From positions 28,398-92,397 of the forward strand of contig CALFLL010000015.1 of the NCBI GenBank assembly GCA_937880845.1: a stretch of 64,000 nucleotides of DNA. The letters are read 5' to 3'. The stretch is from an uncultured Drancourtella sp. (GTDB taxonomy: Bacteria > Bacillota > Clostridia > Lachnospirales > Lachnospiraceae). The notes beneath the pieces were generated by a model that made no database searches, had not been told where the DNA came from, and was given only the letters and a program-made list of their open reading frames with translations. Below, piece after piece: positions 54,652-63,273 of the stretch (position 1 is its first letter; each line of letters opens with the position of its first letter). A program made the position numbers and the translations under genes.

Positions 54652-55147
54652 ACAAAAGAATTTTATCAGCACGGGAACCGCTTCAATCTTATTAATTTTT
54701 GTACTTCTTTGCCTGCTTACCTTTTCTGTTCTTTCCATTGTCAGTGCAAAGGCAAACGAAAAGGTCAGTTTAAAAAATGCAGAGCGAACTACCGCATATT
54801 ATAAAGCGGAAAATAGGGCAAATGATGTCCTGTATAAAATTTCGGACTGCCTGTCATCAACAGCGAAAACAACCGATGAAACCCGTTTTTTTCAAATCGT
54901 CAGGCAACAATTAAACGGTTCTGACGGAATTACTTTTCCGGATGTTGATACATTAACGTATCATGTTCCCGTCACCGATTCCCAGGATCTTTTTGTTTCC
55001 CTTTCCCTTTCTTACCAGCCACTTGAAAACGGAACACACTACCAAATTGATGCATGGAACGTAGAATCTACTCATGAGTGGGAAAACGACACTTCCATCC
55101 CGGTACTCGGAAGCGATTCCATGCCAGATTTATCCACGGAGGAATAA
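54641..55147 (+). CDS. Membrane-anchored PilX/TadE-like minor pilin candidate
   Basis: 168 residues. A leader ending STGTAS is followed by a hydrophobic helix (ILLIFVLLCLLTFSVLSIVSA, abbreviated here as about 14-36) and an extracytoplasmic region with ERTTAYYKAENRANDV, a helix often seen in PilX-like minor pilins. It lacks Glu5. AAGGAGG lies in the end of the previous gene. The role as minor pilin is inferred from arrangement. Confidence 0.7.
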   Translation: MNHRQKNFISTGTASILLIFVLLCLLTFSVLSIVSAKANEKVSLKNAERTTAYYKAENRANDVLYKISDCLSSTAKTTDETRFFQIVRQQLNGSDGITFPDVDTLTYHVPVTDSQDLFVSLSLSYQPLENGTHYQIDAWNVESTHEWENDTSIPVLGSDSMPDLSTEE

Positions 55148-55150
55148 AAA

Positions 55151-56209
55151 ATGAACGCACTTGAATTTTTAACCGAAACTACTAAAAACGGCGCTTCTGA
55201 TCTATTTATCATCGCCGGACGACCACTGTCTTATAAAAAGAACGGAAAACTTTATCTTTTAAACGAAGAACGCCTCATGCCGGACGAATGTGAACACATG
55301 ATAAAAGAAATTTACGAACTTGCCTCACAAAGAGACATTTCCCATTTTCTTTCCAAAGGTGATGACGATTTTTCTTTTGCAGTCCAGGGACTTTCCCGTT
55401 ATCGTGTCAGCACATACAAACAACGCGGTTCTTTTTCCGCCGTAATCCGTGTGATCACATTTGAACTGCCAAATCCACAGGAACTTGGAATCCCGGAAGA
55501 AATCATGAATCTCGCAAACTATAAAAAAGGTTTGATACTCGTGACAGGACCTGCCGGAAGCGGAAAATCCACCACCCTCGCCTGCATCATCGACGCCATT
55601 AACAGCACTCAGGAGAAACATATCATTACCCTGGAAGATCCTCTGGAATTTCTTCACCGGCATAAAAAGAGCATTGTCAGCCAGCGAGAAATCAGCTCTG
55701 ATACAGAAAGCTACCTCACAGCCCTCCGTTCTTCCCTCAGACAAAGCCCAGATGTTATCTTGCTGGGAGAAATGCGTGACCTGGAAACCATCTCCGTAGC
55801 CATGACTGCTGCCGAAACCGGACACCTTGTACTGTCCACTCTCCACACTCTCGGCGCCGCAAATACCATTGACCGTGTGATTGACGTATTTCCGCCAAAC
55901 CAGCAAAGGCAAATATCCGTACAGCTTTCCACAGTTCTCCAGGCTGTCGTGTCGCAGCAACTTGTACCTGCCAAAAACGGAACCCAAGTACCTGCTTTCG
56001 AACTAATGACAACTACCCCAGCCATTCGAAACATGATCCGGGAAAACAAACTTCATCAGATTGACGGACTCATCTACTCTTCTGCCGGTAAAGACATGTT
56101 TTCCATGGATAGCAGTCTTCTAAAACTCTACAAAAGTGGAACCATTTCTGACACAGAAGCAATCAACCACGCTTCAAATCCGGAAATGCTCAAACGAAAA
56201 CTCATCTAA
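55151..56209 (+). CDS. PilT-like T4P ATPase
   Basis: 352 residues, the length of PilT. Motifs: Walker A GPAGSGKSTT (about 134-143), Asp box ITLEDPLEF, Walker B DVILLGEMRD, His box TAAETGHLVLSTLHT, and the retraction-ATPase signature AIRNMIRE near the C-terminus. PilT-type ATPases disassemble pilin filaments. No PilB-type extension ATPase or prepilin peptidase is near, so this enzyme may serve both directions or another role. Last gene of the operon. Confidence 0.88.
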   Translation: MNALEFLTETTKNGASDLFIIAGRPLSYKKNGKLYLLNEERLMPDECEHMIKEIYELASQRDISHFLSKGDDDFSFAVQGLSRYRVSTYKQRGSFSAVIRVITFELPNPQELGIPEEIMNLANYKKGLILVTGPAGSGKSTTLACIIDAINSTQEKHIITLEDPLEFLHRHKKSIVSQREISSDTESYLTALRSSLRQSPDVILLGEMRDLETISVAMTAAETGHLVLSTLHTLGAANTIDRVIDVFPPNQQRQISVQLSTVLQAVVSQQLVPAKNGTQVPAFELMTTTPAIRNMIRENKLHQIDGLIYSSAGKDMFSMDSSLLKLYKSGTISDTEAINHASNPEMLKRKLI

Positions 56210-56219
56210 AACCAATTAT

Positions 56220-56253
56220 GGGGACGTGTTCTTCTGCATCAGAACCTGTCCCC
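56220..56253. repeat. REP-like imperfect palindrome 1
   Basis: GGGGAC and GTTCT arms pair with AGAAC and GTCCCC arms, with a two-base internal mismatch on each side and an eight-base loop. It lies 10 nt after the PilT-like gene. The GGGGACGTG head is shared with the second palindrome 66 bp away, giving a BIME-like pair. Confidence 0.75.
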
Positions 56254-56318
56254 TTTGTAAATTTTCAGATAATTCTATTTTTCGTTGAATTTGCGCGGTT
56301 TTTAAGCTTTTTATCAAA

Positions 56319-56356
56319 TTGGGGACGTGTACCTTTGCAAAGGTACACGTCCCCAA
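56319..56356. repeat. REP-like perfect 38-nt palindrome 2
   Basis: A perfect inverted repeat with arms of 19 nt, beginning TTGGGGACGTGTACC and ending in its complement. It lies between convergent genes, 3 nt from the hybrid-kinase stop codon, and could also terminate transcription from both sides. No REP-associated transposase is in the window. Confidence 0.82.
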
Positions 56357-56359
56357 TAA

Positions 56360-58849
56360 TTATAGCAGTTCTTTTATTGTTTTTTTCAAGAATTCGAAAT
56401 CGATTGGTTTTGAAATGTGGGCATTCATTCCTGCTTTTTTGGTGAGTGCGATGTCTTCGGAGAATGCGTTGGCGGTTGCTGCGATGATTGGGATTGTGGC
56501 AGCGTCTTTTCTTTTTAGTTTTCGGATGTGACTTGTGGCTTCGCAGCCATCCATAACCGGCATACGCATATCCATAATGATCAGTGCATATTCTCCTTCT
56601 TTACTTTGTTCGAAACAGTCCAAAGCTTCCTTACCATTCCATGCCTGAGTCACTTCAAATCCGCACATTTTTAGGAATTCTGTCGCGATTTCCATATTGA
56701 TCTCATTATCTTCCGCCAGAATGACTTTCTTACCTTCTATGCATAATTCATTTTCATCTACTTGTTTTTCTTTTTCATTCTCTTTCGGAATGTCTTCACT
56801 TATTTCAAATGGAAGTACAATTTCAAATGTAGAACCTTTTCCAAGTTCACTGGAAACTTCTATAGTCCCGTCCATTCGAATCACCAAATCATGTACAATC
56901 GGCATGCCAAGTCCCGTTCCACTTACATTATGAGCTCCAAATTTTGTTTCTCTTTCGAATGGAATAAATAGTTTTTCCAAAAACTCTTTGCTCATTCCCG
57001 TTCCATTGTCTTTTACAATAATTTGGTATTTCCCGTATTTACTGTTTTTATCTTTCGTTTCCCTTAAACTAAGTTTAATCTCTCCGTCTTCTTTGGTAAA
57101 TTTAAATGCATTGGATAATAGATTATTAAAAATCTGCTGTAATCGCTGCCAATCGCTGATTACCCATTCATCTTCAATATCAATGTCCACCAGAAATTGT
57201 TTTTTTGTTCCTTCCGTCTGCATTTTGAATACGGAAGTCAATTCTTCTACATTTTGTTTGAGATTAAATTTTTCTGTCTGAATTTCCAGTTTTCCCTGTT
57301 CCATTTTAGAAATTTCCAAAATTTCATTTATCAGGTTTAAAAGCTGATTTCCTAAATTTAAAATTTTCTCAAATGTACTTTTATTTTTTTCCGGATCATC
57401 AATATTTTTAAGTGCAAGTTTTGATAATCCAATAATTCCATTTAAAGGCGTCCGCATATCATGTGACATATTTGAGAAAAATGTATTCTTAGAACGTGCC
57501 ATCTTATCCACAGAATCGAGGGAACTCTGCAGTAATTCTAATTTTGCCATTTCTTGTTTCTTATACTCATCAATGTCTTTAAATCCTAAAACAACACAAT
57601 CTGCTTTTAGAGATTCATCATATATAATCTGCACCTGCATCCATCGGTATTCATTATTAAATGTTCTTTTAAATTCACCGCCAAAATTGTGCACTCTATT
57701 CTTTACGAGTTGTTTCATATTTTCTAATGAAAAACTTTCAACAAATTCGTTACGCGTATTTTCATCTACTAATTTTTTTATTTCGTCTAGTAAATCATCA
57801 TATTTACCGGTATGCGGAAGTTTTTTCCTTATCCTATCTGAGCTCTTCAACATCATATATTCATTTTTTCCCAATTCTATCATATAAAGAGCATAATAGG
57901 AATTTCCTAAAACTCCTACGATATCATTATATAATTTTGCTTTCTTATTCGATTTGTATTCCACAATCAAAGAAATCGCAAGAATAAATAACAAAATAAC
58001 AAGCATATAGAAAAAGATTTCTTTCGACGTTTGTGTCGGCCTTAGCAGTTCTTCATATGTAATAGTAACAACGGAATACCAACCATTATCCAGTTCGTAG
58101 TAATAAACCCCTCTCTTCTTTCCATCAACTCCTACGGTAGATGAATCATAATCATCATGAATTCCTTGTTTGATTTCCTCAAACACTTTATCATAACTTT
58201 TCTGGATCTTTTCTTCCGAAATATCTTTATCAACATACCAATCCAAGAGTACTCCCTTTGAATCTGAAAGATAGTAAAAACTACTGTTCGGCATATCAAA
58301 TGCCTCTTCTTGTTCAAAATGATTTGCATAAATATCCATTGCAATTACGTTATTGGTCCCTTGTACTCTCTTTGCCATTGTAACCGTCTTTTCCTGAAGT
58401 CGTGCATCCATATATACGTCGGTATAGTAAATCTCATCTCCGCTTTTCATAGCTCCCTGATACCACTCTGTTTTCGTGGCATCATAATTTATATCACCTT
58501 CCCATGGAGTTGCGGCCACAATTTTTCCATCAATAACACCATACAGTTCCACGTTATGAACTTTCATAGTGTTATCAATAAAATCCAAATAACTCTTCAT
58601 GAACTTAGATATATTTCCTACATTTTTCCCCGGACGTAATGCACTCTCTATATAGTTGACAACATATTCATACGTTTCAATATAACCTTTTTCTCTTGTC
58701 GCATATCTCTTTGCTACTTCTCCTCCCATAATCTGTCCGCTGTATAAAAGTGCATCGTTCATTTTAAAAATACTGATTGGAAAAACAATTAGCACAGTCA
58801 GCAAACATAAAATAAAATACCAATAAATTTTCTTTTTCTTTTTTTTCAT
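56360..58849 (-). CDS. Hybrid sensor histidine kinase/response regulator
   Basis: 829 residues. Two membrane helices (about 8-28 and 277-298) flank a dCache-like extracytoplasmic sensor. A PAS-like region (about 310-440), HisKA (FFSNMSHDMRTPLNG), HATPase (NNLLSNAFKFT, DNGTGMS, GTGLGMPIV) and a C-terminal receiver (LAEDNEINMEIA, phospho-Asp in IIMDMRMPVMDG) follow. Such kinases pass phosphate through an HPt protein to a second receiver; both are in this operon. Signal unknown. Confidence 0.9.
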   Translation of the reverse strand: MKKKKKKIYWYFILCLLTVLIVFPISIFKMNDALLYSGQIMGGEVAKRYATREKGYIETYEYVVNYIESALRPGKNVGNISKFMKSYLDFIDNTMKVHNVELYGVIDGKIVAATPWEGDINYDATKTEWYQGAMKSGDEIYYTDVYMDARLQEKTVTMAKRVQGTNNVIAMDIYANHFEQEEAFDMPNSSFYYLSDSKGVLLDWYVDKDISEEKIQKSYDKVFEEIKQGIHDDYDSSTVGVDGKKRGVYYYELDNGWYSVVTITYEELLRPTQTSKEIFFYMLVILLFILAISLIVEYKSNKKAKLYNDIVGVLGNSYYALYMIELGKNEYMMLKSSDRIRKKLPHTGKYDDLLDEIKKLVDENTRNEFVESFSLENMKQLVKNRVHNFGGEFKRTFNNEYRWMQVQIIYDESLKADCVVLGFKDIDEYKKQEMAKLELLQSSLDSVDKMARSKNTFFSNMSHDMRTPLNGIIGLSKLALKNIDDPEKNKSTFEKILNLGNQLLNLINEILEISKMEQGKLEIQTEKFNLKQNVEELTSVFKMQTEGTKKQFLVDIDIEDEWVISDWQRLQQIFNNLLSNAFKFTKEDGEIKLSLRETKDKNSKYGKYQIIVKDNGTGMSKEFLEKLFIPFERETKFGAHNVSGTGLGMPIVHDLVIRMDGTIEVSSELGKGSTFEIVLPFEISEDIPKENEKEKQVDENELCIEGKKVILAEDNEINMEIATEFLKMCGFEVTQAWNGKEALDCFEQSKEGEYALIIMDMRMPVMDGCEATSHIRKLKRKDAATIPIIAATANAFSEDIALTKKAGMNAHISKPIDFEFLKKTIKELL

Positions 58850-58860
58850 CCTTTGCTCCT

Positions 58861-59940
58861 CTAAGCTAATTTCTGAACTACCAACGGAAGAATACTCAAA
58901 ATTTCCGGATTAAAGCATCCGCATTCTCCATTTTGAATCATCTCCAACGCCTTTTCTTTTGAAAATGCCGGTTTATATATCCGTTTATTTGTCAACGCAT
59001 CAAATACATCCGCAATTGCAACAACTTGTGACCAGATACTGATCTCATTTTCTTTCAAACCATCCGGATATCCTTTTCCATCCCATCTTTCATGATGATT
59101 TCTACAAATATCATATGCGTAAATATAAAGAGGATTTTCATGATATTTTGGAATCTGCTCCAAAACTTCACAACCTTTCAAAGTATGAGTCTTCATGATT
59201 TCAAACTCTTCCTTTGTTAATTTTCCAGGTTTATTCAGAATACTATCTGCAATAGCAATTTTCCCAACATCGTGCATAATTGCAGCAACAGCAATTCTGT
59301 CAATTTCTTCATCTGAAAAATCATATTTATCCGCAAATCTCTTTCTTAATTCCAAAAGAAAAATCTCCGTTAGTTTCCGTATCCTTTTGACATGCTCACC
59401 GGATTCTCCGCTTCTGAATTCAATAGCTGTCGACAATGTTTCAATAATAGCATTGTTTAATTCATAAATCTCCTGTTCCTGTTCTTCCAATTGCATGCTC
59501 TGTATGTTTACCACGTTACTAAGTCTTCTTCTCGCCAGGAATAACTCCATTACACTTTCTACTCTCTTTTTTACAAAATATGGAACAATCGGCTTTTCGA
59601 TGATATCCATTACTCCAAGATTATATCCTCTTTCCATATTTTGAGAAGAACCGTCAGCAGTGATCAGAAACACCGGTATTTTACCGGTCAATCCTTGTCC
59701 ATGTAAAATTTCCAGCAATTCAAATCCATCCATAACCGGCATCTGTATGTCCAGTAGGATAGCCGCAATGTTATTTTCCGTACTTTGAATGATATCCAGT
59801 GCTTCTTTTCCGTTTTCGGCTTCCAAAATTGCTTTTTCACCCCGAAATGTTTCATGGAGAATCAAACGGTTAATTTCGTTGTCATCCACGATTAAAATAG
59901 CTGAATGTTCCAACAAAGTATCTGGCTGTATTTTTTCCAT
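58861..59940 (-). CDS. Response regulator with HD-GYP output (predicted c-di-GMP phosphodiesterase)
   Basis: 359 residues: a receiver (about 13-130; ILIVDDNEIN, phospho-Asp in AILLDIQMPVMDG) and an HD-GYP domain (about 165-355) with MHDVGKIAIAD, HHERWDGKGYPDGL and the metal-binding DVFDALT. HD-GYP enzymes hydrolyse c-di-GMP. All key residues look intact. It lies 11 nt before the hybrid kinase gene and after an HPt gene, so phosphorelay control is likely. It connects to the c-di-GMP riboswitch at 4.4 kb. Confidence 0.9.
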   Translation of the reverse strand: MEKIQPDTLLEHSAILIVDDNEINRLILHETFRGEKAILEAENGKEALDIIQSTENNIAAILLDIQMPVMDGFELLEILHGQGLTGKIPVFLITADGSSQNMERGYNLGVMDIIEKPIVPYFVKKRVESVMELFLARRRLSNVVNIQSMQLEEQEQEIYELNNAIIETLSTAIEFRSGESGEHVKRIRKLTEIFLLELRKRFADKYDFSDEEIDRIAVAAIMHDVGKIAIADSILNKPGKLTKEEFEIMKTHTLKGCEVLEQIPKYHENPLYIYAYDICRNHHERWDGKGYPDGLKENEISIWSQVVAIADVFDALTNKRIYKPAFSKEKALEMIQNGECGCFNPEILSILPLVVQKLA

Positions 59941-59974
59941 TTTATGTTACCTCTTTCCTTCTTTATCCCGGTCT

Positions 59975-60325
59975 TTACAGCACTTCTCGGATTGCCTCCA
60001 TGATCCTGTCATAGTCCTTGCTGCATTTAAAGAACAATTCTTCTATTTGTTCCGAATGTCCTTCTCTTACAGCCTGTACGATTTCTGCACTGGAATCCTG
60101 AAGTACATCCAGGCCAAGATTTCCTGCTACTCCTTTCAGCGTATGTGCTGCATGTTCCACCGTCTGCATATCCTGCTGTTCTACCGCCTCTTTCAGTTGC
60201 ATAAAAGACTGATCTTCCAAAAACTTTTTAAGAAGTCTTACATATAATGCTTCCATGCCCCCAAATCTTGTCAGTGCCGCTTCCAAATTGCATCCCGTCT
60301 TTTCGCTCAATTCTTTTATATCCAT
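59975..60325 (-). CDS. HPt domain phosphotransfer protein
   Basis: 116 residues forming a four-helix bundle with the phospho-His site in AHTLKGVAGNLG (His about 64). It should carry phosphate between the hybrid kinase receiver and the HD-GYP receiver encoded in the same operon. First gene of the three, with a good AAAGGAGA site. Confidence 0.88.
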   Translation of the reverse strand: MDIKELSEKTGCNLEAALTRFGGMEALYVRLLKKFLEDQSFMQLKEAVEQQDMQTVEHAAHTLKGVAGNLGLDVLQDSSAEIVQAVREGHSEQIEELFFKCSKDYDRIMEAIREVL

Positions 60326-60409
60326 AATTTTTCTCCTTTATTCACTTTTATTTCTATCATATCATTTTCCATCGTTTCATGCCAGTAAATATATCATTTC
60401 CCCTAAACC

Positions 60410-60466
60410 AAAAAGGATACCTGCTTTATGAACCTTTCTTTTTTCTCACAAAACGGTATCCTTTTT
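60410..60466 (-). terminator. Terminator after the NeuD-NahK fusion gene
   Basis: AAAAAGGATACC / GGTATCCTTTTT arms with a large loop, T-rich on both strands, directly after the stop codon. Confidence 0.65.
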
Positions 60467-60469
60467 ATA

Positions 60470-62092
60470 CTATTTCATATATTTCCGAACAATCTCCTGC
60501 ATAGTTTCAAACTGTTCTTCCATTTCTTTCACTAACTTAAACTGTGTTCTTGCACGAACAAGATTGTGTTCCGGATATTCTGTCTTAAAGTAAGTATCAC
60601 CTTGAAGATAATCTGTCAGGAAACGGATACCGCACTCTAATGTCATCAGTCTTGCTCCCCATGGAAGGCTCCTGATTTCCTCCTCCGTCAGAACATCCTT
60701 TGTTTCTTCCAGATATCCCTTGACATATAATTCATAAAGATGAATGTCAAAATGCATCAGATCCAGATTTTTCTCATCTTCTGCTGCCGTAGCGGCACCA
60801 AAACGGATAGAATCTCCAAAATCATTAGCTGCAAGCCCCGGCATAATGGTATCCAGATCAATAATGCAAAGTCCTTTTCCGGTCTTGGCATCAAATAAAA
60901 TATTGTTTAACTTAGTATCATTATGTGTCACACGAAGCGGCAATGTGCCATCTTCCTGTTTACTTACAAGTACACCGCAGTCCTTCTCTCTTTCCAAAAC
61001 AAAATCAATCTCCGGCCTGCATGTAGCTGCACGGTTTTTTAAATCACGCTTTAATGCAACCTGAAATGCTCCAAATCTCTTTACTGTATGGTGAAAATCC
61101 GGAATCGTTTCTTTTAATTTTTCAGCCGGATAATTTTTCAACTGCTTCAAAAAATGTCCAAAACTGCTTCCTGACTGGTAAAACTGAACCGGATCTTCTA
61201 CGGACTGATAACATTCCGAATTTTCAATAAAGTTTGAACATCTCCATGGTTCACCGTCATTATCTTCAAAATAGGTACAACCGTTTTTCGTTTTGATATA
61301 AAACAAAGTTTCCCGATCAGGGTCTCCGCCTTCTTCACGGATCACACCTCTTAAATATTCAGTAACTCCAAATATATTTTCCATCACCCCAGCCGGATCT
61401 TTGAATACATTACTGTTTACCTTCTGTAATATGTAGGAGCGCTCATCCCCATTTTCTCCCGGCATATATAATGCGTAGGTTGCATTGATATGTCCCTCGC
61501 CATATGTTTTCACATAACTGCACTTCGGTCCAAATCCAAACGCATAAATCGCATCTTCTAAGTTTTGATCATCCACTCCGTCGATCTTTCTTCTGGTAGA
61601 AAAGATAACCTGTCCTTCTCCAACTTTCATACGCTGTTCAATGGTACAGTTTGCCTTTACTACACTTCCTAATCCGATATGTGCCCCACATTTTACATAA
61701 GAATCATGATCCACTACTGCTCCACTGTTGATCAGTACTCCATGTTCCACAACTACATTTGTATTTACAACGGCTCTTTGCATAACAAAACTTCCGCTTC
61801 CAATCTTTGCACTTGGGCTTACGGTTGCAGACGGATGAATAATGGCCGGTACCTGATATCCCGCTTCCATCAGTTTCTCTGTCCAGTAAAGACGTGTCGT
61901 ATTATCACCAAGCGCTGCTACCGCTTCGTCATACTCTGAAACAAATTCCTGATAATCGCAGCACTTTCCTACTACATTGTCATCCTTTGCCGCATCATCC
62001 AAAAATACTGTTTCTTCATATCCAAGCATATGTGCCGTTTCCTGGATCATATGTCCGAATCCTCCGGCACCTAAAATCAATAAACGTTTCAT
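60470..62092 (-). CDS. Fusion: NeuD/PglD-like acyltransferase + NahK-like (APH family) sugar kinase
   Basis: 540 residues. The first 215 resemble NeuD/PglD: an N-terminal Rossmann-like part (LLILGAGGFGHMI) and left-handed beta-helix hexapeptides (PSAKIGSGSFVMQRAVVNTN). The rest is an aminoglycoside-phosphotransferase-like kinase closest in style to N-acetylhexosamine 1-kinase, with catalytic THNDTKLNNILFD and metal-binding IDLDTIMPGLAANDFGDS. The kinase may phosphorylate HexNAc from mucin or milk glycans at C1. The transferase part retains its repeats, but its catalytic His is not certain to me. It is monocistronic. Specificity is inference. Confidence 0.8.
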   Translation of the reverse strand: MKRLLILGAGGFGHMIQETAHMLGYEETVFLDDAAKDDNVVGKCCDYQEFVSEYDEAVAALGDNTTRLYWTEKLMEAGYQVPAIIHPSATVSPSAKIGSGSFVMQRAVVNTNVVVEHGVLINSGAVVDHDSYVKCGAHIGLGSVVKANCTIEQRMKVGEGQVIFSTRRKIDGVDDQNLEDAIYAFGFGPKCSYVKTYGEGHINATYALYMPGENGDERSYILQKVNSNVFKDPAGVMENIFGVTEYLRGVIREEGGDPDRETLFYIKTKNGCTYFEDNDGEPWRCSNFIENSECYQSVEDPVQFYQSGSSFGHFLKQLKNYPAEKLKETIPDFHHTVKRFGAFQVALKRDLKNRAATCRPEIDFVLEREKDCGVLVSKQEDGTLPLRVTHNDTKLNNILFDAKTGKGLCIIDLDTIMPGLAANDFGDSIRFGAATAAEDEKNLDLMHFDIHLYELYVKGYLEETKDVLTEEEIRSLPWGARLMTLECGIRFLTDYLQGDTYFKTEYPEHNLVRARTQFKLVKEMEEQFETMQEIVRKYMK

Positions 62093-62314
62093 TTCCCTTT
62101 TCGTTGTCCCTTTCTAAACTTTCTGTTTCTCTTCAAGCATTTGCACAATCAGCTGTCTTTTTTATTATATCAGATTTGTTCCAAAATGTCTTTCTTTTAT
62201 GACAATTTCTTCCGAAATTCTTCCACAGATATCCCATACTTCCTTTGTATGTGACTGTTTGTCCTATAGAGAAGGAATACTTATTTTCGTTCTCTCCTTT
62301 AATAACAATCGTTA

Positions 62315-62701
62315 TTATAATTGAGGTTCTATTTTCCCTTTTTGATTTAAAGTTGTTCCACTAATGAAAATTTTACGCTTTTGAACAAGTGGCATTGGGG
62401 GAGTATTGACCGATGTATGCCATTTATCCCAAACCAATCCGGTTGCTCCTTCTGCTTTTACCTGGATATTTTTAGCATTTGCTGGTAGCTGTATAATTGT
62501 TCGAAAACCTGCTGTCTTATTTTGTCCATTGCCTTCCCATGACTTATGATTCAATTTTTCATTTCCTAGTTCATCGAATCCATCGATCAGATCCCATGAA
62601 ACATAAAAACGTGCTACATATGCACCGTTATGTTCTAACTCTATTGCCCCAGAAGAAAAACTTTTTGATTCACTTGTAACATATTCCGTTTTTCCATACA
62701 C
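62315..62701 (-). pseudogene. Cholesterol-dependent cytolysin domain 4 remnant
   Basis: A 128-codon frame that matches only domain 4, the membrane-binding domain of thiol-activated cytolysins. Recognisable are LEHNGAYVARFYVSWD, the undecapeptide position GATGLVWDKWH (intermedilysin has GATGLAWEPWR) and the cholesterol-recognition Thr-Leu in SGTTLNQ. Domains 1-3 and a signal peptide are missing. The only possible start is GTG 62701 with a poor ribosome site, and a stop lies 12 codons upstream in frame. I therefore call it a remnant; a free-standing domain is the alternative. Confidence 0.72.
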
Positions 62702-62735
62702 ATTACCTATGCTCTGTTCTAAATTACTATTTCAT

Positions 62736-62784
62736 AAAAAACCGGAGTCCATATCAGAACACTCAGCCTGATATAAACTCCGGT
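62736..62784 (-). terminator. Terminator after the zinc-ribbon gene
   Basis: ACCGGAGT / ACTCCGGT outer stem with an inner ATATCAG/CTGATAT stem, then six T on the minus strand. Confidence 0.85.
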
Positions 62785-62820
62785 CACTTTCGTCTCTTAG
62801 GACATTTTGTACTCAAAGTT

Positions 62821-63009
62821 CTATATTCCATTATCTGTCACTCCTAGATAACGCTTTCCACGTGCCACCTGGTTTAAATCAATCTCTACAACCTTATGAC
62901 ACTGACTGCATTTAATCATGATAATTCCCTGTGTCGCAGAAACATCATCAAAAAGCCTCTTGTTTCTACAGCCTGGTGTTGGACAATGAACATGAATCCC
63001 TTTCATCAT
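62821..63009 (-). CDS. Small zinc-ribbon protein under SOS-type control
   Basis: 62 residues. Two cysteine pairs, HCPTPGC and CSQC, fit a zinc ribbon, resembling Com-like regulators of phages. No further function can be assigned. Two adjacent ATG codons start it; AAAGGAGA lies 5 nt before the first. The promoter carries two perfect LexA-type boxes, so it should be induced by DNA damage. A strong terminator follows, making it monocistronic. Confidence 0.75.
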   Translation of the reverse strand: MMKGIHVHCPTPGCRNKRLFDDVSATQGIIMIKCSQCHKVVEIDLNQVARGKRYLGVTDNGI

Positions 63010-63051
63010 TACTATCTCCTTTTTCTAAAAATTTCTAATCGCGATTTATTC

Positions 63052-63104
63052 GAACATATGTTCTTTACGACTTTTAATGTATCAGAACATGTGTTCTTTG
63101 TCAA
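63052..63104 (-). promoter_or_regulatory. SOS-type promoter with two LexA boxes
   Basis: Minus-strand TTGACA (plus 63099-63104) and TACATT (63076-63081) with a 17-bp spacer. Box GAACATGTGTTC (63085-63096) fills the spacer and box GAACATATGTTC (63052-63063) lies just downstream; both fit GAAC-N4-GTTC and are 33 bp apart, about three helical turns. Repressor occupancy of both would block the promoter. Confidence 0.8.
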
Positions 63105-63273
63105 GTAAAATAAAAAAATTAAATCAATTCGAAATGCTTTGAATCCACTTTACACTATATTGCTGTTCTGCAGAATGCTTTCTAAACTATAAATCGAGTG
63201 TAACACTTGAGCACCTAATACATTAAAACTTATACTATGTATATACTATTAATGAGGAAACAAGGAGGAAAAA

